Shown one piece after another: positions 11,179 to 24,782 of a stretch of DNA of 64,000 nt. Origin of the DNA: Batrachochytrium dendrobatidis JAM81 (Eukaryota; Chytridiomycota; Chytridiomycetes; Rhizophydiales); NCBI RefSeq assembly GCF_000203795.2, contig NW_006281104.1, positions 859,322 through 923,321 of the forward strand, in the 5' to 3' direction. How positions within the stretch are numbered: the stretch's first letter is position 1; each line of letters begins with the position of its first letter. Under the pieces are notes generated by a model. The model was given only the letters and a program-made list of their open reading frames with translations. It was not told the DNA's origin and did no database searches. The translations under genes were made by a program, and so were the position numbers.

Positions 11179-11517
11179 AACACAACCATCATCATATGAC
11201 ACACAATCATACTATAGTGTTGAATCTACAATTTGTGCACTCTTAGTAATCATACATTGTACGATCACCAAGTTTGAACCCACATTCATGTATTGTGTTT
11301 GACTGTCAATATTGTCAATACAACTCTGTACACACATTTGTTGTATTTATCACCATCCAACTCAATCTCACCATTTCAATCAATCTTGGTCAATGTTGAT
11401 GATTTACACGCTAATTCATTATCCAATCTTGTCTGACATTATTATTGGTTTTAATCACGTTTGGTTTGTACAACTGCCATGAGTTGTACTACCATTATCA
11501 TTGTGTATCTGAACACC
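11179..11517 (+). repeat. Direct repeat copy 1 (339 bp)
   Basis: Matches 16648-16984 in the same orientation, with about 11 substitutions and one 2-base gap by eye. The last ~150 bases are almost identical. No terminal inverted repeats or coding frame were seen. The sequence outside the two copies diverges at once on the right side. Confidence 0.85.
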
Positions 11518-11979
11518 AAATATTCCAATACATCAATAATACCACAGTGTAAACAGTAATACAGTTGATCAGTATTGTGACAAGACTTTTCATCCAAGTT
11601 TGTATTTGAAAATACTCGATGGTTTAATCACCACACACTGTTTGTAATGCGATTGTCATTGATATCATTCCATTCCAGTCCATTTCATCCGATTTATGAT
11701 GATGTTTAGTAATCCATTACCATGTGTTGTAGTAAACTAACTTGTTTATTGAACCAAATCTACAACGATCACATTCAGAATATTAATTTACAGTATTTCT
11801 AAATGCATGTTTGATAACAATCCAATTTTGTTACAACAAACTGATCAAAACAATACTAAAATGGAACAACTCGTTTGTGTGTTTTACAACAATCCAAACA
11901 TGAACAATTCTTGGCAATTGTTGGACATTCGCATGAATGAAATTGTCATCAAAATTCAACTTTACTAATTTTATCAAAC

Positions 11980-13965
11980 ATGCAGTTGGATGATGTTATG
12001 AAAGAGTTGATCAAACACCTGGAAGATTTGGAACTATTAACAACAGATACTCAACTATACAAGGCTGATGAAGTATGGGTCAGACTGCTTGCATTGCTAC
12101 AGGAGTTGAAACAACAGGACTACAGTAAGTTTAGTAGTCATTGTATTATTGATGAGTTCAAACCATTGCTGATTTTGTGTTGGTTTGAAATGGCATGATA
12201 TACATATGTACTGCAGCACTTACAGAGTATTGGATTGGAAGATATCATAACCAAGTATTTGGAGTATAATCGACCCAGTTTACAGGTATTCATATATTGT
12301 AACAATAATGGATTGTTCATGACTAAACTAATCAACATGTGTTGTGTAGATCGAAGTAATGAAGTTTACTGCAGTGTTTTTGGGTATTTTATACAGTGAT
12401 TATCGGTTCAAAATATCTCAACGACTAAACAACCAACTTGCACAACTCATACAATCATCAAACCGTCAAGTCAAAATGATGGCAAGTCATGATTGATATT
12501 GATCAAATGATTGTCATTCAACTCATCTGGTATCAATATGCATATAGGCGATAAAAACATGTAAAAAGTTGTACAAACATAGACGCTGGAGTGAGGAGGA
12601 TGGATTTGACATCAAGCCAATGGTCGAGATTATTGTTCACGAATCTGATCGAGAAGTGCTCACATTGGCAATTGACCTGTTCTTGCAAGTTTGTCATGAT
12701 ATTGATGATGGAAATGTATGTTTACAATGATACAATATTGGATCAGTTTGGACAGTGTCATGTCTTGTTGATCTGATTGTATACTTGACATTGAACAATA
12801 TCATTAGTTTGGCATCGTGTTGTCAAGACTTGTTTCACGACTGGAATCATCCAGTGGTTCAGTTGCTGTTGGGTTTATCGAAAATCTTAAAACCATGTAT
12901 TGGAAGATCCATCGTCATGACCCAGTAAAAGCAGCGGGATGCGGTGTCATTCCAGCAATAGTCAATACGCTCAGGTATGTGATGTTATGCATGAATGTGT
13001 GTCCAGTCATCACAATTGGTAAATTTGACATGGTTGGATTGACATGACATGAATACAGGAGTGTCGATCAAGAAGTGATTGATCAAAGTATTGAAATTAT
13101 CCATAATTTTTCCAGCTATGTAAATTGTGAAGCAATTGCAACCGAGTTGATAAGGTCGGGTTTGATTCAAATGCTTAGCGACTTGTGTATCAAATACAGC
13201 AACGACTTTGCATTAAAAACACGCATAATCAAGATGGCTGGATCAGCTGCGTCCAATATGCGCGACTTTCCTGTATCGCTTGTACGATCGTTGGTTTTTG
13301 AGCAATTGACGATATCGATGTGCAATCTCAATATGGGTGACCCTTTGTACCTGTTTGAATATGTCAACGACATGATTCAGAAATATACAAACAATGACGA
13401 GATGATCAAGGTGTTTCGAGAATATGGAATTATGCAGCAACTCATCACTATTTATTCACGTAGATATCTATGTTTGTATGATTATGATAGTGGTGACACT
13501 AGTATTGTAAAACTACTCAAAACACTTGTTGATTTTGCCGACAATCATCCAGACAGTTCAATATGTACCGAGTTGGAACAAGGCGAGATGTTTGAAAATC
13601 TAATGGATATTGTAGATTTGAATACTGACTGCAATGGAAAAAGCAGAAGGGTTGCTGGCCAGATCATTGAAACGTGTTTCCAGCATCGGGTTCATGTTGC
13701 TAATTCGAGCATTTGGCCATACAACGACAATGCCGAAATTTATATGAAATCTGGAATGGCTGGGTATGCACATGGAGATGCACGCACACTTGTCGAAATG
13801 CAATATATCCAGTATCTGCAATGTATACTTTGCAAACCCATGTGGTGGATCGATATCACAAACCAGCATATTGTGGAGCAATGGAAGGCTGACTCACTCG
13901 ATCAGAATATATCACCATCAACATTTAATCTTGCATTGGAACAACTCGGAGTAGTATATAAATAA
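11980..13965 (+). CDS. Unrecognised multi-exon helical-repeat-like protein
   Basis: Exons that join in phase: 12217-12285, 12350-12481, 12548-12715, 12808-12974 and 13059-13965. The intron at 12482-12547 has a GC donor. The protein is all-helical and ARM/HEAT-like in texture, with repeated hydrophobic helices and phrases such as FIENLKTMYWKIH and GLIQMLSDL. The last ~60 residues (GDARTLVEM...KPMWWIDI...IVEQWKADSL) resemble the N-terminus of DUF4246 proteins; this is a low-confidence guess. A first exon at 11980-12124 encodes a good amphipathic helix (MQLDDVMKEL) and ends at a gtaagt donor, but it joins the next exon one base out of phase. The 5' end is therefore wrongly modelled, frameshifted, or begins further downstream. 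The gene sits between two CRN-like genes, inside the direct-repeat pair. Confidence 0.55.
12482..12547 (+). other. GC-AG intron
   Basis: A 66-base intron beginning gcaagt and ending atag. Joining ATG|GCG keeps phase 0 through both exons. The only nearby GT, four bases downstream, would shift the frame and reach a stop within six codons. Confidence 0.8.
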
Positions 13966-14121
13966 CACCGAATAATACCGTTTTATTTGAATGAGATTTA
14001 CAAAGAGCAACAGATAATGTCGGGTTTCTTGGATAAAATTATCCACTAAATTACTCGAAGTTCTACCTGTAAATAAAATTTGGTATTAAAAGGTTTCGTG
14101 ACTGCCATTTTCTTTTACCAA

Positions 14122-15438
14122 ATGAATCCAATCGACCTTTCTATCACCTGTCCTGGAGTTGACTTTACAGTCACATACCAGCCACACGATACATCATTCT
14201 CTATTGGTGACTATGTCATAAAGTATTTACAAAAAACTTTTGACATCATCAAGTCATCCCCCAATATCGAGAACAGCACTATTGTGTACTTTGTCAGAGC
14301 TGACCTAATTGATGCCGACCTTCCTCTCTCTGAAAAAGATATTGTTGATAATTTGAAATGTTCAGTCAAGTTTGCCCATCATTTCTTACAAGCTCAATCA
14401 TCCTTCTTTGCAGTCACTTTCAAACCCCTTGAATACAAAACTCTTGGTCCCTATGATTCTGTTCCGTTTGTGGTTGATTCTCAAACAAGGCTTCGAACTG
14501 GAGGTTACGGAGTGATTGAGAAAGTCTTTGAAGGAAGCGATTCATTCGCTAGAAAGACTATTCGAGATGGCTACGACACTGAGAAGATTATGATGGAGCT
14601 CAAGATTCTTCGATTGGCTACTGAAACTGAAAATCCTCACCTTCTTCGCCTTCGATGCGCCTACAAGCAGGATAATCAAACGTGTCTCATAACGTATCCC
14701 TGGTGTGAATTTGATTTACGTGCATTCTTGGATGGCTCAAGTGAAATGGAATTCTGGGTTAAGCTGCAGCCAAAAGACAAATTGATTCTCATTACTGATT
14801 GGATGGCTTGCTTGGCTTCAGGATTGTCTGCACTTCACAAAAAGAAAATTAAACATCAAGATTTGAAGCCAGAAAATGTCTTGTTGTGTTTGTTGGACGA
14901 CAGAATGATGCCAGTTATTTGTGATTTTGGATTATCAAAAGCCTTTGCAAAGGATTCCAAATCTGTCAAGGTTCAGGGTACTCGTGAATACTTTCCTCCA
15001 GAACAGTTTACTGGTAAAGTCGGTCGAAAGGGTGATTTGTTCTCTCTTGGTCTCATCTTTGTTGAGCTTGGACTTCTTCTCTTTGGTCAAAAAAGTTTGA
15101 AGCATCAAATTAGCTCGGGTTTCTACACGGATATCACAAAGAACTTGGACGAATTCTTGACAGACAAGTTTCCCTGCCCAAACGCTCCCTTTTTCCTTGA
15201 TTGGCGCACAAATTTCTGCAAACTACTCAAGGTTATGCTGAATGAAACCCCCGCTAATCGTCCAAAAGCATCAGAGGTTTGGGAATGCTTGAAAGAAATG
15301 GTTGAATCTCTTGGAGCCAAACCTCATTGTGAAAATGTCTCCCCTGTTGAATCAAACCCTAATGTAGACGATGAAACCGAGGATGTCGAGATTATGCTCA
15401 GAGAAAATATTGCTTCTATGATTGATAAATTAACTTGA
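14122..15438 (+). CDS. Crinkler-like protein kinase
   Basis: A 438-residue protein. The open frame begins upstream at a TTG, but the first ATG is 14122. The N-terminal ~110 residues form a CRN-type header-like region. A protein kinase domain follows: glycine loop GGYGVIEKV near residue 130, a lysine in FARKTI, the catalytic loop at 245-252 reading HQDLKPEN rather than HRDLKPEN, DFG at 268-270, a PPEQ motif in place of APE, and GDLFSLG in subdomain IX. Catalytic Asp, Asn and the DFG Asp are kept, so activity is plausible; the HRD arginine is lost, as in kinases not regulated by activation-loop phosphorylation. CRN kinases are known in oomycetes and chytrids and act inside host cells; that role here is inference. 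The gene is intronless. Confidence 0.75.
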   Translation: MNPIDLSITCPGVDFTVTYQPHDTSFSIGDYVIKYLQKTFDIIKSSPNIENSTIVYFVRADLIDADLPLSEKDIVDNLKCSVKFAHHFLQAQSSFFAVTFKPLEYKTLGPYDSVPFVVDSQTRLRTGGYGVIEKVFEGSDSFARKTIRDGYDTEKIMMELKILRLATETENPHLLRLRCAYKQDNQTCLITYPWCEFDLRAFLDGSSEMEFWVKLQPKDKLILITDWMACLASGLSALHKKKIKHQDLKPENVLLCLLDDRMMPVICDFGLSKAFAKDSKSVKVQGTREYFPPEQFTGKVGRKGDLFSLGLIFVELGLLLFGQKSLKHQISSGFYTDITKNLDEFLTDKFPCPNAPFFLDWRTNFCKLLKVMLNETPANRPKASEVWECLKEMVESLGAKPHCENVSPVESNPNVDDETEDVEIMLRENIASMIDKLT

Positions 15439-16647
15439 GCTTCTTTGTCAATGATACTGTAATAAAAGAAAGCGTTTATAATGAGATGAGTTTTTGATTG
15501 TCAGTTCTTTGTACTTGATATATTATAAGTAATTCGAGTCAAGGAGATTATTACAACTGTAATGTCTGGACAAGTGACTGTCTGGACAACAGTAACTATT
15601 TCCAGTGATGCTGATTTGTAAAAACTCGAATTATTCAACAACACTCTATCAATGCATTTGCAAGAGTCATTGGACGTATCCGTTGTTTGAAAGTTGATTC
15701 TCATACATTCAGAAGTGGGAGTTATGAAGCTTATTTCTATGCAGACACGATCAATGTATTACTTTTTGTTGGATAGGCTGTATCATCTGTCATCAATTCA
15801 GACACACTTGTCAGTCCTGTTCCGTATACAATGAGTCACATATGGACACCAATGCAACAATCAAGAATCAATTGTCATTTACAAGTCTGAATTGCCAACC
15901 AACAATCGTACTAATGGACCAACGGACCAATGCCAAAACACCTGCACATCAGACAGTTTATTGGACATGACTTGATTGTTCTTGAAAACTGATTGATGAC
16001 TGCTTGATAACTGCTTGATGACTCGAGTAATCCAATCACACATTGCTGGCAATTAAATGGAACTATACAATGTGTCATGTATACATTGGATACCATCAGT
16101 TTATCAGTGACTATCCGGTGTTTGTTTATGCATGATTACTTGGACTACTATTTGCAATCAATGCAATAACTGGTGTCAATGACTGATAACAATGAAACCA
16201 AACGATTGCCCACATCAGATTATACACGTTCATTCTGGAATGTAACTTTGCATCGATATCGTAAATATCAACCAGAATCAAGCGAATCTCCTGCAAACTC
16301 ATTCATTTGAAGAGTGTGTTGCTCGTGGACATATGACGACGTGTTTGAGTTGTGCATAGCTGGAAGAATATCACAACAGTCAAAGATAAGCGTGAAGGAA
16401 TGAACCAATGAGTTAATTGTATTGTTTATTAGTCAGAGCAAGTATCGATCCTTTTATAAGGATGTAGAGGACAGTTATGCGTATCTGTGACTTGGACGTC
16501 ATAATTGAGAAAGTCCCTAATTACCATATAGTTATTGCATAAAAGGTGGCAATAGTCATCACCTTAACTATGTACATCTTGCGTATAGGTCCTTGTATGT
16601 TTCACATTACCAATGTCGAACACATTGACTGCATTGATTGTTCAATA
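15439..16647. other. Intergenic DNA, nothing recognised
   Basis: A 3' flank with AATAAAAG-like sequence at about 15461, then AT-rich spacer. The short open frames are not supported. Confidence 0.45.
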
Positions 16648-16984
16648 AACACAACGATCATCATATGACACAATCAGACTATAATGTTGAATCTACAATT
16701 TGTGCACTCTTAGTAATCATGCATTATACGATCATCAAGTCTGAACCCACATTCATGTATTGTGTTTGACTGTCAATGTTGTCAATACAACTCTGTACAC
16801 ACATTTGTTGTGTTCATCACCATCCAACTCAATCTCACCATTTCAATCAATCTTGGTCAATGTTGATGATTTACACGCTAATTCATTATCCAATCTTGTC
16901 TGACATTATTATTGGTTTTAATCACATTTGGTTTGTACAACTGCCATGAGTTGTACTACCATTATCATTGTGTATCTGAACACC
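16648..16984 (+). repeat. Direct repeat copy 2 (337 bp)
   Basis: Second copy of the 11179-11517 repeat, same orientation. The two copies bracket the helical-repeat-like gene and the CRN-like kinase (5.8 kb). Confidence 0.85.
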
Positions 16985-17225
16985 GAGTGGTTTGTAATAC
17001 AAAGCATTCAGTTATATTATTTGTAGATATAATACATAAGCAATATAGTGATTTGATTGCTCAACTCCATCAGCAATTGTATTATACCAAATGCCATTTA
17101 ACACACGAGCAATAATGGTGTTGTACTTTTTTAAAAACACTTGTGATGATATGGTATGAAAATGCAAACCATGTTGTTGGCATTGGACCATTTAAAACTA
17201 GTTTATTGCGCTTTAACAGATACAA

Positions 17226-19681
<2,456 letters not shown>

Positions 19682-19985
19682 TGTTTCAAAAAGGCGATTT
19701 CAATTGCAAGTTTTTAATGGCTATATCTGATGGAAACGAATATTCAAGTAGTAATTTGAAGGTCGAGTTACTCCGGTAAATATCTGAAAACTCAAAATAA
19801 CATTATTTGCCAGTGAATCAATGGTATTCTCCACGTGTTCAACTAGAGTTGTTAATGTTCAAGTCATTTGGATGTTCTAATTTACTGTTTATGGCTGTTA
19901 ATCTACACAGTAAAACGGGTGCAGTTGCCATGAACACTGAAGCTTGTTGTCATGCTTGTGTCTGTCATGGCTCTTTGCAAGATAT

Positions 19986-20325
19986 GCAATTGTATTCATC
20001 TTGGAGTTTCTATTTTGCTTTGGAATAAACTGGCTGGATATTCGTTGTGGTTTTTGATGGACTGTTTCAATAAACATTCTCGGCTCAATGTGTAAGCATC
20101 ATATGATGCTTACAAAGTATAGTTTGAACTTGTTCCATGTCCTCTTGGTAGTTGTACATTGTAGAATCTTCAAACTCGACTCCAGATTCATGGATTGAAT
20201 TCAGCTGTTTTGATGTGGTCGATACAGCTACAAGTTCAAAAAACAATGCTATCCAGTAAACTGATCCATCATTCCACAAGACTGGTCGTTTATTAGTGCT
20301 TCATTTTACGTGAATATGGCTGTAA
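19986..20325. mobile_element. TIR element copy A (MITE-like)
   Basis: The right end (20303-20324) reads as the family terminal repeat: TTTTACGTGAATA(T/C)GGCTGTA. The left end near 19986 is a decayed inverted copy (CAATTGTATTCATC). Inside are shared family blocks, TTTTGCTTTGGAATA near 20012-20028 and a perfect 24-base palindrome at 20091-20114. Length is about 340 bp and there is no coding frame. Confidence 0.65.
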
Positions 20326-20385
20326 AAAACAAGTGCTTTGGGTGCGGGCCATACAATTTCTAATTATTAAACAGTTGTTCAGTTT

Positions 20386-21985
20386 CTAGATTAGCCAACT
20401 ACTATTTACAATCCAATATGTAGGATCAAATCGAATCTGGTGCAGATTTGACTGGCCATACTTACCACTTTCAAAAGTCAACTGCATGGGACTATCAAAT
20501 GCCTTGAGCCATCCATCTACTGAAATGATATTTGAGCAGCCAGTAATGGCATTCAAAATATTCTGATGTGGCAAGTAATCCTTGAATCTTTCGCTGATTT
20601 CTTCAAACGCATGTTTGAGCTCACTCTAATCATATATCAGAACATGACATAAATGGTCAATCCAACTGCAATACTATTTGAACAGGATCAAACTCAATTT
20701 ACCTTGTTTAAACTAGAAAGCTGAGTGCCTACTGAAAGTAGTCCGATGCAGGTATCCGAGATCTATTGATGCGAATTCCAAAAACATGTAATGGATTCAA
20801 GCTTGAGTTTGCCATTCAACACGCAATACGAGTATAAACTCGGTCAATTCAATGGCTTACAATCTTGTCTAGAAAGGCATCATCAGCAAACAAGGAAGGA
20901 TCTACTTCAAGCGAATCCTCTTTGCTATCAATCACTTTACTAGCCCAAAAGGGATACGATCTTTCCGATGTATTGTCTGAAAGCAACAATACTTTTGTAT
21001 TAACCATCATTGCGATATTAACATCTTCTGCTTGGGGTTTCGAGTCCGTATTAAGGCCAGTAAAGTCAGTTCTGGGCACAAATGTGGGTTGACTGCCAAT
21101 GTCTCGAAGAAAAGCATACACCACTTTTTGACTGGCCTATAAGAATATCACAGTGTAGGGTCATCACTAAATTAGAAAACATAGATATCACTACCATTGA
21201 CACATACCTCGAGAACGTGAGCAAACGATTCGCGATAGATGAGCAGCACTCCAGTAATCAGCTCATTCTCCGACTGCTGTCGCTTAAAAAACTTTTGATA
21301 ATACGCTATGCATTTAAAGATTTACAAGTATAAGTGCTGATCCATTTGTAAGAGCCAGCATGTATAATTTAGAGAAACATGGCTTAAAAGTAGCAAGTTG
21401 GACACGACCATCTTTAAATATAGATTGCAATTTATTTTTTAGTTATATGCTTCAAGATGCTAAACACTTACATGAAAATTCTACACGATCCAATTTTTTG
21501 GCCAGTTCGCCTGTAATGATCACAGTGTATATCATAGATGTCTACCGATTAAAAACATAGTCATTAGTCACTGCAATTGTTGTTTGCATGATTAATTATA
21601 CAGCAGGATTTTTAAAACAATAGGCTACACAAGTCTACGTTTACAAGTATCGTGAATTTGCCAAGCCATTGTAAAAAGAGCCGACTGAATATTGAAAAGC
21701 AACCAATTGACTCACCTTGTTTGCCTTTTCAAGTTTTTCTTTTAATACATCCAGGTAGTTTGGCCTTTTATTATCAAATAACATAAACTGGCTATTCCCA
21801 CCATTCTCGTTCATCAATAGTTGCGTCGCGTTTGAGCCTGGCGTAGAAACTTGGTTTGTACCAGTGGTCATAGCACCAAAAGTAGTAGAGTTTCGAGTGC
21901 CAGGCTCTGAAAAAGTTTGCGCTGTTGCTGGCTGGTTTAGCGTAGACGCATCCCCAGAAGATAATTTTAGTTGTGAAGACGCCAT
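20386..21985 (-). CDS. Unrecognised multi-exon protein
   Basis: From ATG 21985 (MASSQLKLSS), exon 1 is Ser/Thr/Asn-rich and low-complexity, ending in a coiled-coil segment YLDVLKEKLEKANK at a gtgagt donor. Exon 2 starts after a gtag acceptor near 21545 and joins in phase to give TGELAKKLDRVEFS, then YYQKFFKRQQSENEL. Later exons carry FLRDIGSQPTFVPRTDF and SELKHAFEEISERFKDYL. The C-terminus is uncertain: the open frame stops at 20386, but a gtaagt donor near 20465 could splice to another end. The protein is largely helical with no membrane segment or catalytic motif that I recognise. The exon structure and phase agreement support a real gene; I offer no function. Confidence 0.55.
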
Positions 21986-22305
21986 ATGGATAATGTGAAT
22001 TAAAAAGTATTCTTGCAATGCAAGATAAAGTCGAATTGTAGTACAAATTCGCAGCATTTTTATTGTCCAAAAGCACATTCTATGATCAAAGTCGGGTTGT
22101 AAAAAGCTTGTTTTTAAATCCATAAAGCAATCTACTTGATACCTTGACATGTGGTTAGTCTAGCAAGTACGAGTGTGGATATAATTGAGCATTACATTCA
22201 ATATATATACCACACATCAAAGCAATCAACGCCATATTTGTAAAAAGTAGTAAAATATCAAACTGATAAAGTTTCATTTGGTAATCCATATTAATCAGTG
22301 ACGAT

Positions 22306-24635
22306 TTATTCTGCATTTGAAAAGAAGCTCAATTTTCGCTCTTGTCCAACCATTACCACATATTTTGCATCCACGCCAAAGGCAAAGTCGGTTAGTGACG
22401 CACCATTGTTTGTAAATGTAGCTACATGATCCCATTTCTTTACAAGATGAATTCTAAATAGCAGTTCAAACAGAGCATTGATCAGCAACAGAGCCATGAG
22501 TATAAAAAAGCAAATGCAAAAAGTTAGTGTATGGTGGGTAAAGCACAAACATTTGAAATTCACATTGCATTCAAGACAAGATAAAAGCAAAGTTTGGTTG
22601 AATTTTTGTGATGGCATGCATAAATTAGTATCAAATTACCTGAGCTCATTGCCAACACAGATGCCAACATACTGTCCGCTATGGTCAAAGCGAACACGAG
22701 CTATACCAGTTACACCCTCAATAGGACCCAACTCCAAAGTGTAAAAGTTTGTTAGTTTGCGAAGATCCCAAAAACGCACACATGTTTCCTTGTCCGAGGT
22801 TGAAGCAAGATAATATCCGTTTTCAGAAAAGGCAATGCTAGTAATAGTGCCATCTAAATGTCCAGTGAATGTGTGTGCCTTTGTAAGCGTCTTTGTATCC
22901 CAAAGATGAATCAGTGAGTCATTTGTTCCAGTTCCAAGAAGAAATCCATCAGGATGAAACTGGACAGTAGTGTAACCTATACAGATCAAGCAAATAACAA
23001 AGTTTAAGCAGGTATTATAGTCTATTAACATAACAGCAGTTGTAATTCAGACCCTATTTGAATAACTTACCAGAAGTAATTTCGGGATGGGACACAGAGG
23101 CAACAATCTTGCCACTATCTAGATCTAAAATAGCCCAGATGGAATCCATTCCTACAGAAATAGCAAATTCTCCGGATGGATGAACCGATACCATAGTAGC
23201 CCGATCTTTATGTGCATCAAACACAATAGCGCTTTTAATCTTGTAGCTGTTTTTGACACGGTCGACATTCCATAGTTTAACTGTATGATCAAAACTCGTG
23301 GTGATAAAGGACTTTTTAGAAGCACCTCTCCATACAGCGCAGGTCACTGGTTTGGAGTGAGCTTTAGCATGTGAAATTTCCGATTCGCACTTGTTAGAAG
23401 CATCAAGGATATACACTGAGCCGTCCTTTCCAGCCAAAAGTGCCCAAGAAATACTGTTTCCGTCAATATCAGCGGTAAACAAATCGAGAGAAAGACTGGT
23501 GGGCTCTTTAGCAGTGTGTATAGAGGTATTTTCAGCAATCTCAGTCATGGAAGCAATCTCTTCGATTGTAGCCAGAGTTTCGGGTGCTTTGCGCTTCCGT
23601 CGAGTTTGGGACAGTCTGCCGAGTGAAAATAGATCAGAAATGGAAAATAAAGTCAATAAAAGGCCAGTATATATGGAATATCATTGAACGATTTATGCAA
23701 TCTATTGTAGCAGTTTAGAGCATTACAGTTGTATTCATGTAAATGAAATGCCAAATAGGATAATTCACACTGTATTTACTGGACAGTGTGACAACAAAGT
23801 CGACCCAATACATCTTGGAATTTGTAGTATATAATACATACTCTTCAGATGTCTTGTTGATTGTTTGAACCATAGCTTCAGGTAAAGCAGATTCGGTAAC
23901 AGGAGCCATGTCTACATCTGCAGTAGTATTATCGGAAGCAACAGCATGTCCGTTTGACTGAGAAGTGCCATGACTAGCTTTGAACTGGGAGAGAGTAGAT
24001 CGAGCATCGTCTCTTTCCTTGATCAAGCGGGCAATAACACGTTTAGCAGCATCGTATTCGTATAGAGCATTTGCCAGCTCAAGACGAGTGGAGTGGTAGT
24101 GCTGTTTCAGCTGATGAGTCTCGAGCATGACCGAGTCCCATTCGTTTTGAAGAGTAAGCAGTAATGTTGGGATAGATGTGGCAACAGGAGGTCTTGGTTT
24201 GATTACCTTGCTAGCTATTTGAGTGTACAGATTAGGAATACAAAAGTTATACAAAAGCAGAGTATGGACTATAAACTCAACAAGTGATCTGTAGGTCGAG
24301 ACCAATACTTGAACATGGAATTCTAGATTGAGCAGTTATTATGATTACATCCAAACACTAGAACGTACCAGACTTGACAGAGATTAAATCATCGACTGTC
24401 AAAGGCTCGTTGTTTTCAGGATCAGTACCACAGTCTGCAATATGCTTTAAAATAAGACTCTTTTCAAACAGCAGACCTGATTTGATGGACACTACTGGCT
24501 CTCGCGGAGCTTCACCAGAAACTAAAGTCGGTTCAATGCAGAATCGTAGTCAGAAAAAGGAACAAAATCTCATTTCAAGAGAATCCTTGTGCTGTTCATA
24601 CAGACAGTCTGTCATAACTCACTTGCACAAAACAT
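22306..24635 (-). CDS. PRP19: Pre-mRNA-processing factor 19 (U-box ubiquitin ligase)
   Basis: Core of the Prp19/NineTeen complex: an E3 ubiquitin ligase needed for spliceosome activation, nuclear. Exon 1 is only 13 bases (24623-24635). It joins in phase to the next exon to give MFCAISGEAPREPVVS, the start typical of Prp19, and the U-box continues with SGLLFEKSLILKHI and DLISVKS. The central coiled coil (NEWDSVMLETHQLKQ, YEYDAAKRVIARL) matches the tetramerisation region. A C-terminal WD40 propeller follows, with repeats containing DHTVKLW, SLIHLWD and CVRFWDL, ending at TAA 22306. A long intron near 23660-23830 contains a solo copy of the dispersed-element terminal repeat. RACK1 lies 148 bases upstream on the same strand. 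Confidence 0.92.
23722..23752. repeat. Solo terminal repeat of TIR family in PRP19 intron
   Basis: Reads ATTACAGTTGTATTCATGTAAATGAAA-like, corresponding to the outer end of the dispersed element in inverted orientation. No second end is visible within the intron. Confidence 0.45.
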
Positions 24636-24782
24636 GTTGCTTTTGTAGAGGATTTCTAAAGAAAGAAAAACCCAAAAAACTTCACGTCCAAACTCTCCAA
24701 ATTCTCATTCATGAAATAAATATTCAATTGCTATTCATGCTAAAAACACCTGTTCATTTCAAGAATCCAAACTGCATGATGT

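Noticed and set aside
14080..14121. Extended N-terminus of the CRN-like kinase
   Set aside because: It starts at a TTG codon; the first real ATG is 14122.
19807..20028. 73-codon open frame near the GSH2 start
   Set aside because: It overlaps the left part of a TIR element and has no protein-like features.
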